Of a stretch of DNA of 64,000 nucleotides, positions 26,047 to 33,887 are shown piece by piece; the first letter of the stretch is position 1, and the number at the start of each line of letters is the position of its first letter. Source of the stretch: Actinoplanes campanulatus. GTDB lineage: Bacteria; Actinomycetota; Actinomycetes; Mycobacteriales; Micromonosporaceae. The DNA is taken from assembly GCF_014647795.1 (NCBI RefSeq), contig NZ_BMPW01000021.1:124001-188000 (forward strand). The letters run 5' to 3'. The position numbers and the translations under genes are program-made. A model generated the notes under the pieces. That model saw only the letters and a list, made by a program, of their open reading frames with translations, had not been told where the DNA came from and did no database searches.

Positions 26047-26817
26047 CTACCTGCGGGCGAAGGCCTCGTACTCCTTCATCACCTCGTCGGTCGGGCCGTC
26101 GGCGCGGATCGTGCCGGCCTCCAGCCAGATGCACCGCTCACAGGTGTCCCGGATCGACTGCTCGCTGTGGCTCACCAGGAACACCGTGCCGGCCTGGGCG
26201 CGCAGCTCCCGGACCCGGGCCTCGCTGCGCCTGCGGAACTTGGCGTCACCGGTGGCCAGCGCCTCGTCGATCAGGAGCACGTCGTGCTGCTTGGCGGCCG
26301 CGATCGAGAAGCGCAGCCGGGCCGACATGCCCGAGGAGTACGTCCGCATCGGCAGGGTGGAGAAGTCGCCCTTGTCGTTGATGCCGGAGAACTCGATGAT
26401 CTCGTCCTTCTTCGCCCGCACCTCGGCCGGCGACATGCCCATCGCGAGGCAGCCCAGCTCGACGTTGCGGTCGCCGGGCAGCTCGTTCATCAGTGCCGCG
26501 TTCACACCCAGCAGGGACGGCTGGCCGGAGGCGTAGATCGCGCCCCGGGAGACCGGCAGCAGACCGGCCACCGCGCGCAGAAGGGTCGACTTGCCCGAGC
26601 CGTTGGTGCCGATCAGGCCGATCGCCTCGCCCTTGTAGGCCACGAAGCTGACACCCTTGACCGCGTGCACCTCACGGATGTTCGAGTTCTTGCTCCGGGT
26701 GGCCAGGCGTTTGAAGCTGGCCAGCGGGCTGGAACTGGACGCACCGGCCTGGTGGACCTTGTAGATGATGTGGGCCTCGTCGGCGATGACGGTGGGAACC
26801 CGCTCGTTGTCAGCCAC
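26047..26817 (-). CDS. wzt: polysaccharide ABC exporter ATPase, Wzt/TagH-like
   Basis: A 256-residue ATPase of the O-antigen/galactan/teichoic acid export class. Walker A is GLIGTNGSGKST (about residues 67-78), the signature is the shortened YSSGM typical of this class, and Walker B is VLLIDEALATGD. It lacks a long carbohydrate-binding C-terminus. The closest type I recognise is the mycobacterial galactan exporter ATPase. It overlaps the 3' end of its permease gene by 8 bp, so the two form an operon. Confidence 0.9.
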   Translation of the reverse strand: MADNERVPTVIADEAHIIYKVHQAGASSSSPLASFKRLATRSKNSNIREVHAVKGVSFVAYKGEAIGLIGTNGSGKSTLLRAVAGLLPVSRGAIYASGQPSLLGVNAALMNELPGDRNVELGCLAMGMSPAEVRAKKDEIIEFSGINDKGDFSTLPMRTYSSGMSARLRFSIAAAKQHDVLLIDEALATGDAKFRRRSEARVRELRAQAGTVFLVSHSEQSIRDTCERCIWLEAGTIRADGPTDEVMKEYEAFARR

Positions 26818-27706
26818 GGCCGTAGCCCTTCTCTCCGCGCCAGAAGTAAACGAAGCCGCCGATGCCGACGACCACGGTCCAGACGACCGCCTCGATCCAC
26901 AGCACGGCCGGGGAGTTCGCCAGGGTCGCTTCCTTGAGCAACGCGTGGCGCATCAGCTCGATGTAGACCAGCAGCGGGTTGGCCTCGACCACCTGGAGCT
27001 GCCAGCCGCTCAGCAGGTCCTGGAACTTCGTCACCGGGTAGAGGACAGCCGATCCGTACAGCCAGAACCGCATGATGAACGGGATCAGCTGCTTGACGTC
27101 GCGCACCTTGGAGCCGTAGCGGGCCATGAACAGGCCCAGGCCGACGTTGAAGAACGACTGCAGGATCAGGGCCGGCACCACGATCAGCCACTCGACGGTG
27201 ATCGGCTCGCCGGTGATCAGCACGATGCCCATCAGGACGAACACCGCCACCACGAAGTTGCGGATCTCCACCAGAGAGGCGGAGAGCGGCAGGCTGGCCC
27301 GGGGGAAGTGCAGCGCGCGGATCAGCCCCAGGTTGCCGGTGATCGCGTTCGTCCCGGTCTGCACCACCGACTGGGTGAACTGGAACACGAAAACACCGAT
27401 GCAGAGGTACGCGATGAAGTTCGGCATCTCCTCGTGGCCACCGAGGACCAGGCCGAAGATGACGTAGTAGACAGCCGCGTTGATGATCGGGGTGAGCACC
27501 TGCCACACCGCGCCGAGCTTGGTGTTGCCCAGTGCGGACGTCATCTTCGCGCTGGAGTGGGCCCGGATGAAGTGCCGGTACTCCCACAGCTGCCGGGTGT
27601 AGTCCGGAAGGCTCGGAAGCCGCCCGGACGCGCTCAGGCCGTGGCGCCGGGCCAGCTCCTTGGGGGAGAGGCCGGCGTCGGTCTCGGCGACCGCCGTCTC
27701 TGGCAT
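26810..27706 (-). CDS. wzm: polysaccharide ABC exporter permease, Wzm-like
   Basis: A 298-residue ABC-2 permease with six membrane helices and the family regions WEYRHFIRAHSSAKMTSAL, LGAVWQVLTPIINAAVYYVIF and LIPFIMRFWLYGSAVLYPVT. With the adjacent ATPase it should move a lipid-linked polysaccharide across the membrane. The frame is open to 27850, but GGAGC 8 nt upstream marks ATG 27706 (MPETAVAETDAG). Divergent from a TetR gene. No glycosyltransferases lie next to it, so the cargo must be made elsewhere. Confidence 0.9.
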   Translation of the reverse strand: MPETAVAETDAGLSPKELARRHGLSASGRLPSLPDYTRQLWEYRHFIRAHSSAKMTSALGNTKLGAVWQVLTPIINAAVYYVIFGLVLGGHEEMPNFIAYLCIGVFVFQFTQSVVQTGTNAITGNLGLIRALHFPRASLPLSASLVEIRNFVVAVFVLMGIVLITGEPITVEWLIVVPALILQSFFNVGLGLFMARYGSKVRDVKQLIPFIMRFWLYGSAVLYPVTKFQDLLSGWQLQVVEANPLLVYIELMRHALLKEATLANSPAVLWIEAVVWTVVVGIGGFVYFWRGEKGYGRG

Positions 27707-27881
27707 GGGGTGGTGCTCCGATCTGGTCGGCCCGAAGGGCGCGGCGGGATCCGATGCCTGGTGCGAGGTCACAGCATGCAGCATGACAGGCCCCCGCCGA
27801 TGCCGATGGAACGGGTTCGTATCGACGTGGATGTGACGGTAGCTGACCAAACGGCGGAACGCAACCGTTACGTCGTAGCGC

Positions 27882-27887
27882 TATAGT
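27882..27887 (+). promoter_or_regulatory. strong -10 with overlapping inverted repeat
   Basis: TATAGT 6 nt before GTG 27894 is the best -10 in the window and suggests a leaderless mRNA. Upstream, AACGG (about 27850-27854) and CCGTT (about 27865-27869) form an inverted repeat that could be the TetR operator and could also affect the divergent exporter. Confidence 0.55.
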
Positions 27888-27893
27888 GACCGT

Positions 27894-28493
27894 GTGGCGA
27901 CAATCAAGCGCGCACCAGCCGGAGCGGCGGTGCTCCGAGGCGATATCACCGTGGCGATCCGAAACGCCGTCATGAGTGAGCTGGCGGAGGTCGGTTACGG
28001 CCGGTTGTCCATCGAGGCGGTGGCCCGCCGTGCCGGGGTCGGCAAGACGGCGATCTACCGTCGATGGAGCAACAAGCTCGAAATGGTAATGGAGATAATC
28101 TCGGATGTCGCGGAGCGGAAAGTTCCACTTCCCGACACCGGCAGTTTCTCCGGTGACCTCCAGCTCCTCCTGATGATCGTGAGCACGGCTCTCCAGCACC
28201 GGATCGCGTCCCAGATCATCCCTGACCTGATGGCTGAGGCGGCCCGCAACCCGCAGATCGCCGAGACCCTGCAACGGGCTCTCCGGACCCACCAGCAGGC
28301 CGTCGGCGAGAAGCTGATCGGGCAGGCGGTGACCCGCGGCGAGCTGCCCGAGGGCACCGATCCGGAGGTGGCCGTGGACATGATCCTCGGCCCGCTCTAC
28401 TGGCGGCTGGCCGTGGCCCGGCAGCCGATCGGAGAGGACTACCTGGAGAAGTTCACGGTGGCGGTGACCGCGGCGTTGCGCGCCACCGGCTGA
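27894..28493 (+). CDS. TetR-family transcriptional regulator
   Basis: A 199-residue repressor. The N-terminal HTH is YGRLSIEAVARRAGVGKTAIYRRWSNK (about residues 35-61), the standard TetR recognition segment. The C-terminal ligand domain (residues 75-199) ends with DMILGPLYWRLAVARQPI, typical of the TetR_C_11/16-like group. It is divergent from wzm-wzt, with 187 bp between starts, so it may control itself and the exporter. Inducer unknown. Confidence 0.9.
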   Translation: MATIKRAPAGAAVLRGDITVAIRNAVMSELAEVGYGRLSIEAVARRAGVGKTAIYRRWSNKLEMVMEIISDVAERKVPLPDTGSFSGDLQLLLMIVSTALQHRIASQIIPDLMAEAARNPQIAETLQRALRTHQQAVGEKLIGQAVTRGELPEGTDPEVAVDMILGPLYWRLAVARQPIGEDYLEKFTVAVTAALRATG

Positions 28494-28561
28494 CCGGCAA
28501 CCGAACGCGCACCGGACCGCTCCCGTTTGCAACTCAGCTAATCCAGCGTCGCGGGCCGGGA

Positions 28562-28975
28562 GTGCCGACCGTTAGGGCCGACCCCGACCCGACACCCCCG
28601 GAGCCGCTGATCGTGACCCCTGTCTGTGATTCCCGTGTCGACTTCACCGTCCTCGACGCCACCTCGCTGCTGGCCATCGCGCTCGGGGGCTCGCCGGGCC
28701 CGTACTCCGGGTCCGGCGGCCCCCGGCCCCCGCTGGCGATCAGCGACGCCGTGGTGGGCTCGTGGCACAGCGCCGACGGCGTGGTCCGGCTGAGCCTGCG
28801 GACCGACGGGACGTACGCCGGTGAGGTGGCCGGCCGGCGACGGCCGGCCCGCGGCACCTACCGGATCGAGGGCGGGTCGGTGCTGCTCCGGGACGACTCC
28901 GGCCTGCAGACCGCGGTCGCCGTCCAGGACGGTGAGCTGGAGATGGCCGGCCACCGCCTGCGTCCCGCCGGATAA
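28562..28975 (+). CDS. hypothetical protein with a lipocalin-like C-terminal half
   Basis: A 137-residue protein. The C-terminal 75 residues (VVGSWHSADGVVRLSLRTDG...) have the strand pattern and W-S-DG / DGTY / G-Y motifs that resemble the Atu4866-type small beta-barrel. The assignment is by eye only. The N-terminal half is Pro-rich and without features. Start at GTG 28562 is uncertain, as no Shine-Dalgarno or promoter box is clear. Function unknown. Confidence 0.55.
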   Translation: MPTVRADPDPTPPEPLIVTPVCDSRVDFTVLDATSLLAIALGGSPGPYSGSGGPRPPLAISDAVVGSWHSADGVVRLSLRTDGTYAGEVAGRRRPARGTYRIEGGSVLLRDDSGLQTAVAVQDGELEMAGHRLRPAG

Positions 28976-29017
28976 CCCGGTTCCCTCCCCGGGCGTACGG
29001 CGGTGATGCTGTCCCCC

Positions 29018-29644
29018 ATGATCGATTGGTTGAACAGTCCGGCGCTGGTGGCGTTCGGCGTGCCGACGTCCTGGGCCGAGGTGCTCGGGTTCCTGACCGG
29101 GCTCGTGAACGTCGGCCTCCTGGTCCGCCGGCACATCCTCAACTGGCCGCTCGGCATCCTCAACGTGCTCCTGCTGATGGTCGTCTTCTGGTCGGCGGGC
29201 CTGTACGCCGACGCCACCCTCCAGATCGTCTACGTGATCCTCGGCTGCTACGGCTGGTGGGCCTGGCTGTACGGCGGCCAGAACCGGTCCGCCCTGGAGG
29301 TCCGCTCCACGACCCGTCCCGAGTGGACCGGCCTGATCGTGGCCGGGGTGCTGCTCACCGCCGGCCTCTGGCTCTTCCTGGACCGGCTCACCGGCTCCAC
29401 GGTCCCGCTGGCCGACGGGCTCACCACGGCGCTGTCCCTGCTGGCCACCTACGGCCAGACCCGCAAGCTGGTGGAGAGCTGGTGGATCTGGATCGCCGCC
29501 GACCTGATCTACATCCCGCTCTACGTGTACAAGGATCTCCGGCTCACCGCGATCCTGTACGTGGCCTTCCTGCTCCTGTGCGTGCTGGGCCTGCGTTCGT
29601 GGCGGGTGGCGCTGCGGGCACGGCCCGGGGCGGTTCCGGCATGA
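29018..29644 (+). CDS. pnuC: PnuC-type nicotinamide riboside transporter
   Basis: A 208-residue membrane protein with about seven helices and the family motifs NWPLGILNVLL, GCYGWWAWLYGG and ESWWIWIAADLIYIPLYVYK. PnuC proteins let nicotinamide riboside enter, trapped by phosphorylation. Its stop overlaps the start of the NadR-like gene (ATGA), an apt partner. ATG 29018 is preferred because GATGCT ends 7 nt upstream; GTG 29003 adds 5 residues. Confidence 0.92.
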   Translation: MIDWLNSPALVAFGVPTSWAEVLGFLTGLVNVGLLVRRHILNWPLGILNVLLLMVVFWSAGLYADATLQIVYVILGCYGWWAWLYGGQNRSALEVRSTTRPEWTGLIVAGVLLTAGLWLFLDRLTGSTVPLADGLTTALSLLATYGQTRKLVESWWIWIAADLIYIPLYVYKDLRLTAILYVAFLLLCVLGLRSWRVALRARPGAVPA

Positions 29645-30738
29645 GGTACCGGCACGGGCTGATCGTCGGGAAGTTCTATCCGCCGCACGAGGGCCACCAC
29701 GCGCTGATCGACGCCGCGGCCGCCGCCTGCGAACGGGTCACCGTGGTGGTGGCGCCCTCCTCGGCGGAGAGTATCCCGCTGGCCGATCGGCTGGCGTGGC
29801 TGCGCGCCGAGCACGGCCCGAACGTCCGGTTCGCCGGGGTGCACGACGACCACCCGATCGACTACGCCGACCCGGCGGTGTGGGAGCTGCACATGGCGGT
29901 CTTCCGGGCGGCGGCCGGCGTCGACCGGGTGGACGCGGTGTTCTCCTCCGAGGCGTACGGGGTCGAGCTGGCCCGCCGCTTCCACGCCGAGCCGGTCCTG
30001 CTCGACCCGGACCGGCTCCGCGTGCCGGTCTCCGGTACGGCGATCCGCGCCGACCCGGCCGCGCACTGGGACCGGCTGCGGGCCGGTGCCCGGGGTCACC
30101 TGGCCCGGCGGGTGATCGTGGTGGGCGCCGAGTCGACCGGCACCACCACCATGGCCCGTGCGCTGGCCCGGCACTACCGGACCCGCGGCGGTGTCTGGGC
30201 GGGCACCCGCTGGGTGCCCGAGTTCGGCCGGGAGCTCACCGAGCGCAAGCTCGCCGAGCTGCGGGCGGACCGGCCGGAGGCCACCGTCTTCGACGTGAAC
30301 TGGGACCGGGCGGACTTCGTGACGGTCGCGGTCGAGCAGAGCGCGGACGAGGACGCGGCCGCCCATGCCGGCTCACCGGTGATCTTCGGTGACACGGACG
30401 CCTTCGCCACCACGGTCTGGGAGGAGCGCTATCTGGGCAGCGCCTCGCCCGCGGTGTGCGAGCTGGTCCGGGCGCCGGACCTCTACCTGCTGACCGACTG
30501 CGCGGACGTGCCGTTCGAGGACGACGGGTTGCGTGACGGCGAACACCTGCGGCAGTGGATGACCGGGCGGTTCCGGGCCGGGCTGGCGGCCGGCGGCACG
30601 CCGTGGGTGGAGCTGACCGGGCCGTACGGGCGACGCCTGCGCACCGCGATCCGGGCCGTCGACGACCTGCTCGCCGAGGGCTGGCGATTCGCCGAGCCGC
30701 TGCGCCCTAAAACCCCGGTGGCCGCCGCCGATCAGTAG
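29641..30738 (+). CDS. nadR: NadR-like NMN adenylyltransferase / ribosylnicotinamide kinase
   Basis: A 365-residue bifunctional protein expected to convert nicotinamide riboside to NMN and NMN to NAD. The adenylyltransferase domain shows VGKFYPPHEGHHALID (HxGH) and VSGTAIRADP (SxTxxR). The kinase domain begins at about residue 155 with VVGAESTGTTTMARAL, where the Walker A lysine is replaced by Thr (GAESTGTTT instead of GKT/S). Start ATG 29641 overlaps the pnuC stop. No HTH domain, so it is not a repressor. Confidence 0.88.
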   Translation: MRYRHGLIVGKFYPPHEGHHALIDAAAAACERVTVVVAPSSAESIPLADRLAWLRAEHGPNVRFAGVHDDHPIDYADPAVWELHMAVFRAAAGVDRVDAVFSSEAYGVELARRFHAEPVLLDPDRLRVPVSGTAIRADPAAHWDRLRAGARGHLARRVIVVGAESTGTTTMARALARHYRTRGGVWAGTRWVPEFGRELTERKLAELRADRPEATVFDVNWDRADFVTVAVEQSADEDAAAHAGSPVIFGDTDAFATTVWEERYLGSASPAVCELVRAPDLYLLTDCADVPFEDDGLRDGEHLRQWMTGRFRAGLAAGGTPWVELTGPYGRRLRTAIRAVDDLLAEGWRFAEPLRPKTPVAAADQ

Positions 30739-30763
30739 GTGACCCCGATCGGAAGGACGGCAC

Positions 30764-31324
30764 GTGCGGCACACCAGGATCGCGATCGCGCTGGCGGCGA
30801 CGTCGCTCACGCTCGGCGGCTGCGCCGCGTTGGGCCTCGGCGACCGCACCGCGACGACCGAGGGCGCCGCGCGGGACGGCGAGTCCTGGCTGCTCGTGCA
30901 GCAGGGGCAGGCGACCCCGTCCCCGTCGGTCACGATGGGCGCCCCCAGCCCGACACCGGAGGTCTCGCTCTCCGTGCCCACCCCCGACCCGAGGTGTACG
31001 AAGCTCTGGCCGCGGACCGACCCGGCGCTGATCCCGGTCCGGGTGACCCCGGGCGCCGGCTCGCTCAAGGTCGACTGGCCGACCCAGTTCAACTCGAACT
31101 ACCGGGTGGCGGCCGTGCCGCAGAAGCTGGTGAAAGGCCCACAGCCGCAACCGGTGTGGCAGGAGGTGGCGCCGGGCAGCGGGTGCGCGATGAGCACCAC
31201 GGTCACCGGGCTGACCCCGGGCGCCGCCTACATCGTCTGGCTGGACGCGCCGAACACCGGCCATCGGTTGGACGGCACCCGGAACCTGTACAGCGGCCGC
31301 TCCGGCGTGGTCTACCCGGAGTAG
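30764..31324 (+). CDS. secreted lipoprotein, fibronectin-III-like C-terminal half
   Basis: A 186-residue lipoprotein: n-region MRHTRIAIALAATSLT, lipobox LGGC (Cys20), a Pro/Ser/Thr-rich linker (about 45-80) and a C-terminal beta-domain with TPGAGSLKVDW, VTGLTPGAAYIVWLDA, a pattern like fibronectin type III. GGAAGGA 6 nt upstream fixes GTG 30764. Function unknown; it is convergent with the dioxygenase-like gene. Confidence 0.8.
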   Translation: MRHTRIAIALAATSLTLGGCAALGLGDRTATTEGAARDGESWLLVQQGQATPSPSVTMGAPSPTPEVSLSVPTPDPRCTKLWPRTDPALIPVRVTPGAGSLKVDWPTQFNSNYRVAAVPQKLVKGPQPQPVWQEVAPGSGCAMSTTVTGLTPGAAYIVWLDAPNTGHRLDGTRNLYSGRSGVVYPE

Positions 31325-31330
31325 CCGGGC

Positions 31331-31783
31331 TCACCACTCGGCGCCGGCCCGCTCCACGGTCAGGACCTCCAGGCCGTCCGGCCCGAGCCGGTACTTGGTC
31401 ATGCTGGTCAGCGCCGGACCGTAGACGTGCACGCTGACCGCAGGCCGGATGCCGTTGTTGACGATCCGGTGGATGTGGTGGCCGCCGAACCGGCGGCCCA
31501 CGCCCTCACCCAGCTCCCGGGAGACGATCCGGGGCCGGCCGCCGGCCGTCGACACGGTGTCCTCGGTGAGATCGCCGCTGTGCACGAAGAACGCGCCGGA
31601 CGAGCCACCGTGGTCGTGGATCTCGGTGGCCTGTCCGGGCAGCCAGGTGAGCAACCAGACCTCGTGACCGTCGGCCACCGCGAGCCGGTGGTACCAGCGG
31701 TCCACCGGATTGAAGCGGGGCGCGACGGCCCAGTCGTGTGCGGTGGCGGAGTACCACTGCGCGATGGCGAGATGGTCGGACAC
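31331..31783 (-). CDS. cysteine dioxygenase-like cupin
   Basis: A 150-residue iron cupin. LTWLPGQATEIHDHGGSSGAFFV holds the first two metal His and GHHIHRIVN the third, as in type I cysteine dioxygenases, which turn cysteine into cysteine sulfinate with O2. CGGGAGG 6 nt upstream selects GTG 31783 (MSDHLAIAQWY) over the ATG at 31807, which would lie in the operator. A perfect inverted repeat lies 23 nt upstream. Substrate could also be another thiol. Confidence 0.85.
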   Translation of the reverse strand: MSDHLAIAQWYSATAHDWAVAPRFNPVDRWYHRLAVADGHEVWLLTWLPGQATEIHDHGGSSGAFFVHSGDLTEDTVSTAGGRPRIVSRELGEGVGRRFGGHHIHRIVNNGIRPAVSVHVYGPALTSMTKYRLGPDGLEVLTVERAGAEW

Positions 31784-31805
31784 GGCAGCCTCCCGGCAGG
31801 CATAC

Positions 31806-31830
31806 AAAACCTATAGACCAGATAGGTTTT
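31806..31830. promoter_or_regulatory. 9-bp perfect inverted repeat, probable operator
   Basis: AAAACCTAT (31806-31814) and ATAGGTTTT (31822-31830) are exact reverse complements with a 7-nt spacer. On the minus strand, CTATAGG lies within the repeat and could be the dioxygenase -10. The 25-bp site is AT-rich against its surroundings. A dimeric regulator of sulfur metabolism is likely; none can be named. Confidence 0.7.
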
Positions 31831-31876
31831 ATCACATGATCGTCACCCGTGTGGGGCGAATCCGCCGGAGGCTTCG

Positions 31877-31916
31877 GCCTCGAAAGAGGCTTGGCGAGGT
31901 ATGCCTCTTTCGAGGC
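31877..31916 (+). other. 14-bp perfect stem-loop in a gene-free stretch
   Basis: GCCTCGAAAGAGGC (31877-31890) pairs with GCCTCTTTCGAGGC (31903-31916), loop 12 nt. It is the first of two hairpins in the 359-bp gap between the dioxygenase-like and neprosin genes. No coding sequence is visible in the gap. Confidence 0.65.
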
Positions 31917-31928
31917 GTGGTGCGAAAA

Positions 31929-31959
31929 ACAGCGTTGAGCGACCATGTCGCCACGCTGT
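31929..31959 (+). terminator. second stem-loop, followed by a T-run
   Basis: ACAGCG-ttga-GCGAC-cat-GTCGC-ca-CGCTGT makes an 11-bp two-part helix. ATTTTT follows at about 31966-31971, giving the appearance of an intrinsic terminator or attenuator on the plus strand, upstream of the neprosin gene. Confidence 0.5.
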
Positions 31960-32142
31960 GTCGAGATTTTTGGGTGGTCTGTCACCAGATCGGCCTACCC
32001 CGATCGGCCGTTTCGACAGAATCCGCTGCTCAGGCGGTCCCTGCCCAATCGAGATGGCTATATGGTGACCAGCGCCGCCGAGAACCGGTCGCCGGAGGCC
32101 GCCGCACCCCGCCTCCGATGCCCCCACACCGAGGACGGACAC

Positions 32143-33219
32143 GTGTCGAAGTCACGCCGCGGGCTGTTCGCCGCCGGCCTAACCGCAGCCGTGGTCGGCT
32201 CCATCGGAGTCGTCTCAACCCTCAACGCGGGTGCGGAGCAGATCCCGGAGAGAACTGTCCCCGCGGTTGCGCCGGCCGACCCCGGTCCGGCGGAGGGTGG
32301 CGAGCCGCCGGTCGAGGCCCCGCCGACGAAGCTGCCCTGGGGTCAGCGGCCCCAGGAGATCCAGACCGGGCGCGACGGCGCCAGCAGCGGCGCGCTGAAG
32401 GCCGCCGGGCTGGACGCGGCCGCGCCCGACGCGAGCGGCGAGGAGGCCGAGGAGGAGTACGCGCCGAAGGGCCGTTCCACGCGTTCCGGGGTGCTCAAGA
32501 AGGAGACGACCACGGTCGTGCCGCCGGAGCCGCCGAGCCCCACCCCGACCGCCGCCGCGGCCAGGCCGACCGTCCACTTCCTCTACAACGTCGGGTCGCA
32601 GGCCGCGGTCTCCGACGGGGCGTACGCGAACCTGACGATCAGCCGGCCGGTCCTGGCCCGATCCGACTACCACACGCTGGCCGAGCTGGCCGTGCAGTCC
32701 GCCGACGGCGCCCAGATCGTCGAGGTCGGCTGGAACGTGGACCGTGTGGTCAACGGCGACGACGATCCCCACCTGTTCGTCTACCACTGGGTGGACCGGA
32801 AGCCGACCTGCTACAACGGCTGCGGTTTCGTGCAGTACAGCGACAACATCCGGCCCGGTGACACGCTGCCGCAGGACATCACGAAGCGGTTCGGCATCCA
32901 GTACTTCAACGGGGCCTGGTGGATCGCCTACGACACCGAGTGGGTGGGCTACTTCCCGGAGTGGCTGTGGCCGACCGTGAAATTCTCCAAGACCGGCCTG
33001 GTCCAGGTCTTCGGTGAGGTGGCCGCGGCCACCGCCACCCCCTGCACCCAGATGGGCAACGGCAGGGACGGCAACGACACGACGGCCGCCCGGGTCGGCA
33101 GCCTGACCTACCTCAACGGGCCCGCGGCGGAGATGCACATCCGCAGCACCAGCGACCTCTACACGGTCACCAAGTTGAGCGCCCGGACCTTCCGGTACGG
33201 CGGCCCCGGATCCTGCTGA
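32143..33219 (+). CDS. secreted neprosin-domain protein
   Basis: A 358-residue exported protein. GAGGACGG before GTG 32143 gives a clear signal peptide (SKSRRGLFAAGLTAAVVGSI). A Pro/Ala/Glu-rich segment (about 35-135) precedes a neprosin domain (about 145-335): YANLTISRPVL, QIVEVGWNVDR, HLFVYHWVDRKPTCYNGCGFVQY, YFNGAWWIAYDTEWVGYFP. Neprosins are glutamate peptidases that cut after proline; Glu in IVEVGW and in the C-terminal QVFGEVAA region are candidates for catalysis. Substrate unknown. Terminated by a strong hairpin. Confidence 0.85.
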   Translation: MSKSRRGLFAAGLTAAVVGSIGVVSTLNAGAEQIPERTVPAVAPADPGPAEGGEPPVEAPPTKLPWGQRPQEIQTGRDGASSGALKAAGLDAAAPDASGEEAEEEYAPKGRSTRSGVLKKETTTVVPPEPPSPTPTAAAARPTVHFLYNVGSQAAVSDGAYANLTISRPVLARSDYHTLAELAVQSADGAQIVEVGWNVDRVVNGDDDPHLFVYHWVDRKPTCYNGCGFVQYSDNIRPGDTLPQDITKRFGIQYFNGAWWIAYDTEWVGYFPEWLWPTVKFSKTGLVQVFGEVAAATATPCTQMGNGRDGNDTTAARVGSLTYLNGPAAEMHIRSTSDLYTVTKLSARTFRYGGPGSC

Positions 33220-33235
33220 CCTGAATCCCCAGACT

Positions 33236-33275
33236 CGATGCCCGGCCCCTGGAGGGTGCCGGGCATCGGTGTTTT
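33236..33275 (+). terminator. intrinsic terminator after the neprosin gene
   Basis: CGATGCCCGGC (33236-33246) pairs with GCCGGGCATCG (33258-33268), a perfect 11-bp stem, followed by GTGTTTT. One of the few with a T-run. Confidence 0.85.
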
Positions 33276-33365
33276 CCGGTTTTCCGGGGCGGTCCTTGAA
33301 CCGGTCCACATGCCACGATGTACATCGAGGTGGCCGGGCCGAACCCGAGGGGAGAGCTGGCGCCG

Positions 33366-33887
33366 ATGAAGCGACGGGTGAACCCCGACGAGCAACTGAT
33401 GACCGCGCTCTACACCGAACACTATGCCGTCCTGATCAACTTCGTCTCCCGGTACGTGAACGACCGGCACAAGGCGGAGGACCTGGTTCAGGAGACACTT
33501 CTGCGAGCCTGGAAGCACATCGACCACCTCGACCCGGAACCGGGGCGGACCAGGTCGTACCTGCTCACCATCGCCCGCAACGTGGTGACCAACGCCTGGC
33601 GGGCCGAACAGCGCCGGCCAAAGCTGGTCGCCGACGAGAACGCGGTCAACTCGGTGCCGTCGGCGGACAATGTCGATCAGATGGTGGAAGGCTGGTTGGT
33701 GGCGGAGGCTCTGGAACGCCTCTCGCCGGAACACCGGGCGGTCATCCAGGCGATGTATTACGAGGGGCAGAGCGTGGCGGACGCGGCGCGGAAGCTGTCG
33801 GTGCCGGAGGGCACCGTCAAATCCCGGGCCTACTACGCCGTCCGCGCACTGCGAACCGTCTTCGAGGAGATGGGGATGTTGCGATGA
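33366..33887 (+). CDS. ECF sigma factor (SigK/SigL-like)
   Basis: A 173-residue sigma-70 family factor with region 2 (LYTEHYAVLINFVSRYVNDRHKAEDLVQETLLRAWKH) and region 4 (LERLSPEHRAVIQAMYYEGQSVADAARKLSVPEGTVKSRAYYAVRAL). AGGGGAGAG 9 nt upstream supports ATG 33366; an in-frame ATG at 33318 has none. TGAACC at 33297-33302 is a typical ECF -35, but no convincing -10 is seen. Coupled by ATGA to its anti-sigma gene. Confidence 0.92.
   Translation: MKRRVNPDEQLMTALYTEHYAVLINFVSRYVNDRHKAEDLVQETLLRAWKHIDHLDPEPGRTRSYLLTIARNVVTNAWRAEQRRPKLVADENAVNSVPSADNVDQMVEGWLVAEALERLSPEHRAVIQAMYYEGQSVADAARKLSVPEGTVKSRAYYAVRALRTVFEEMGMLR

Noticed and set aside
31877-31959. CRISPR array
   Set aside because: Two different hairpins without a repeated unit or spacers of constant length.
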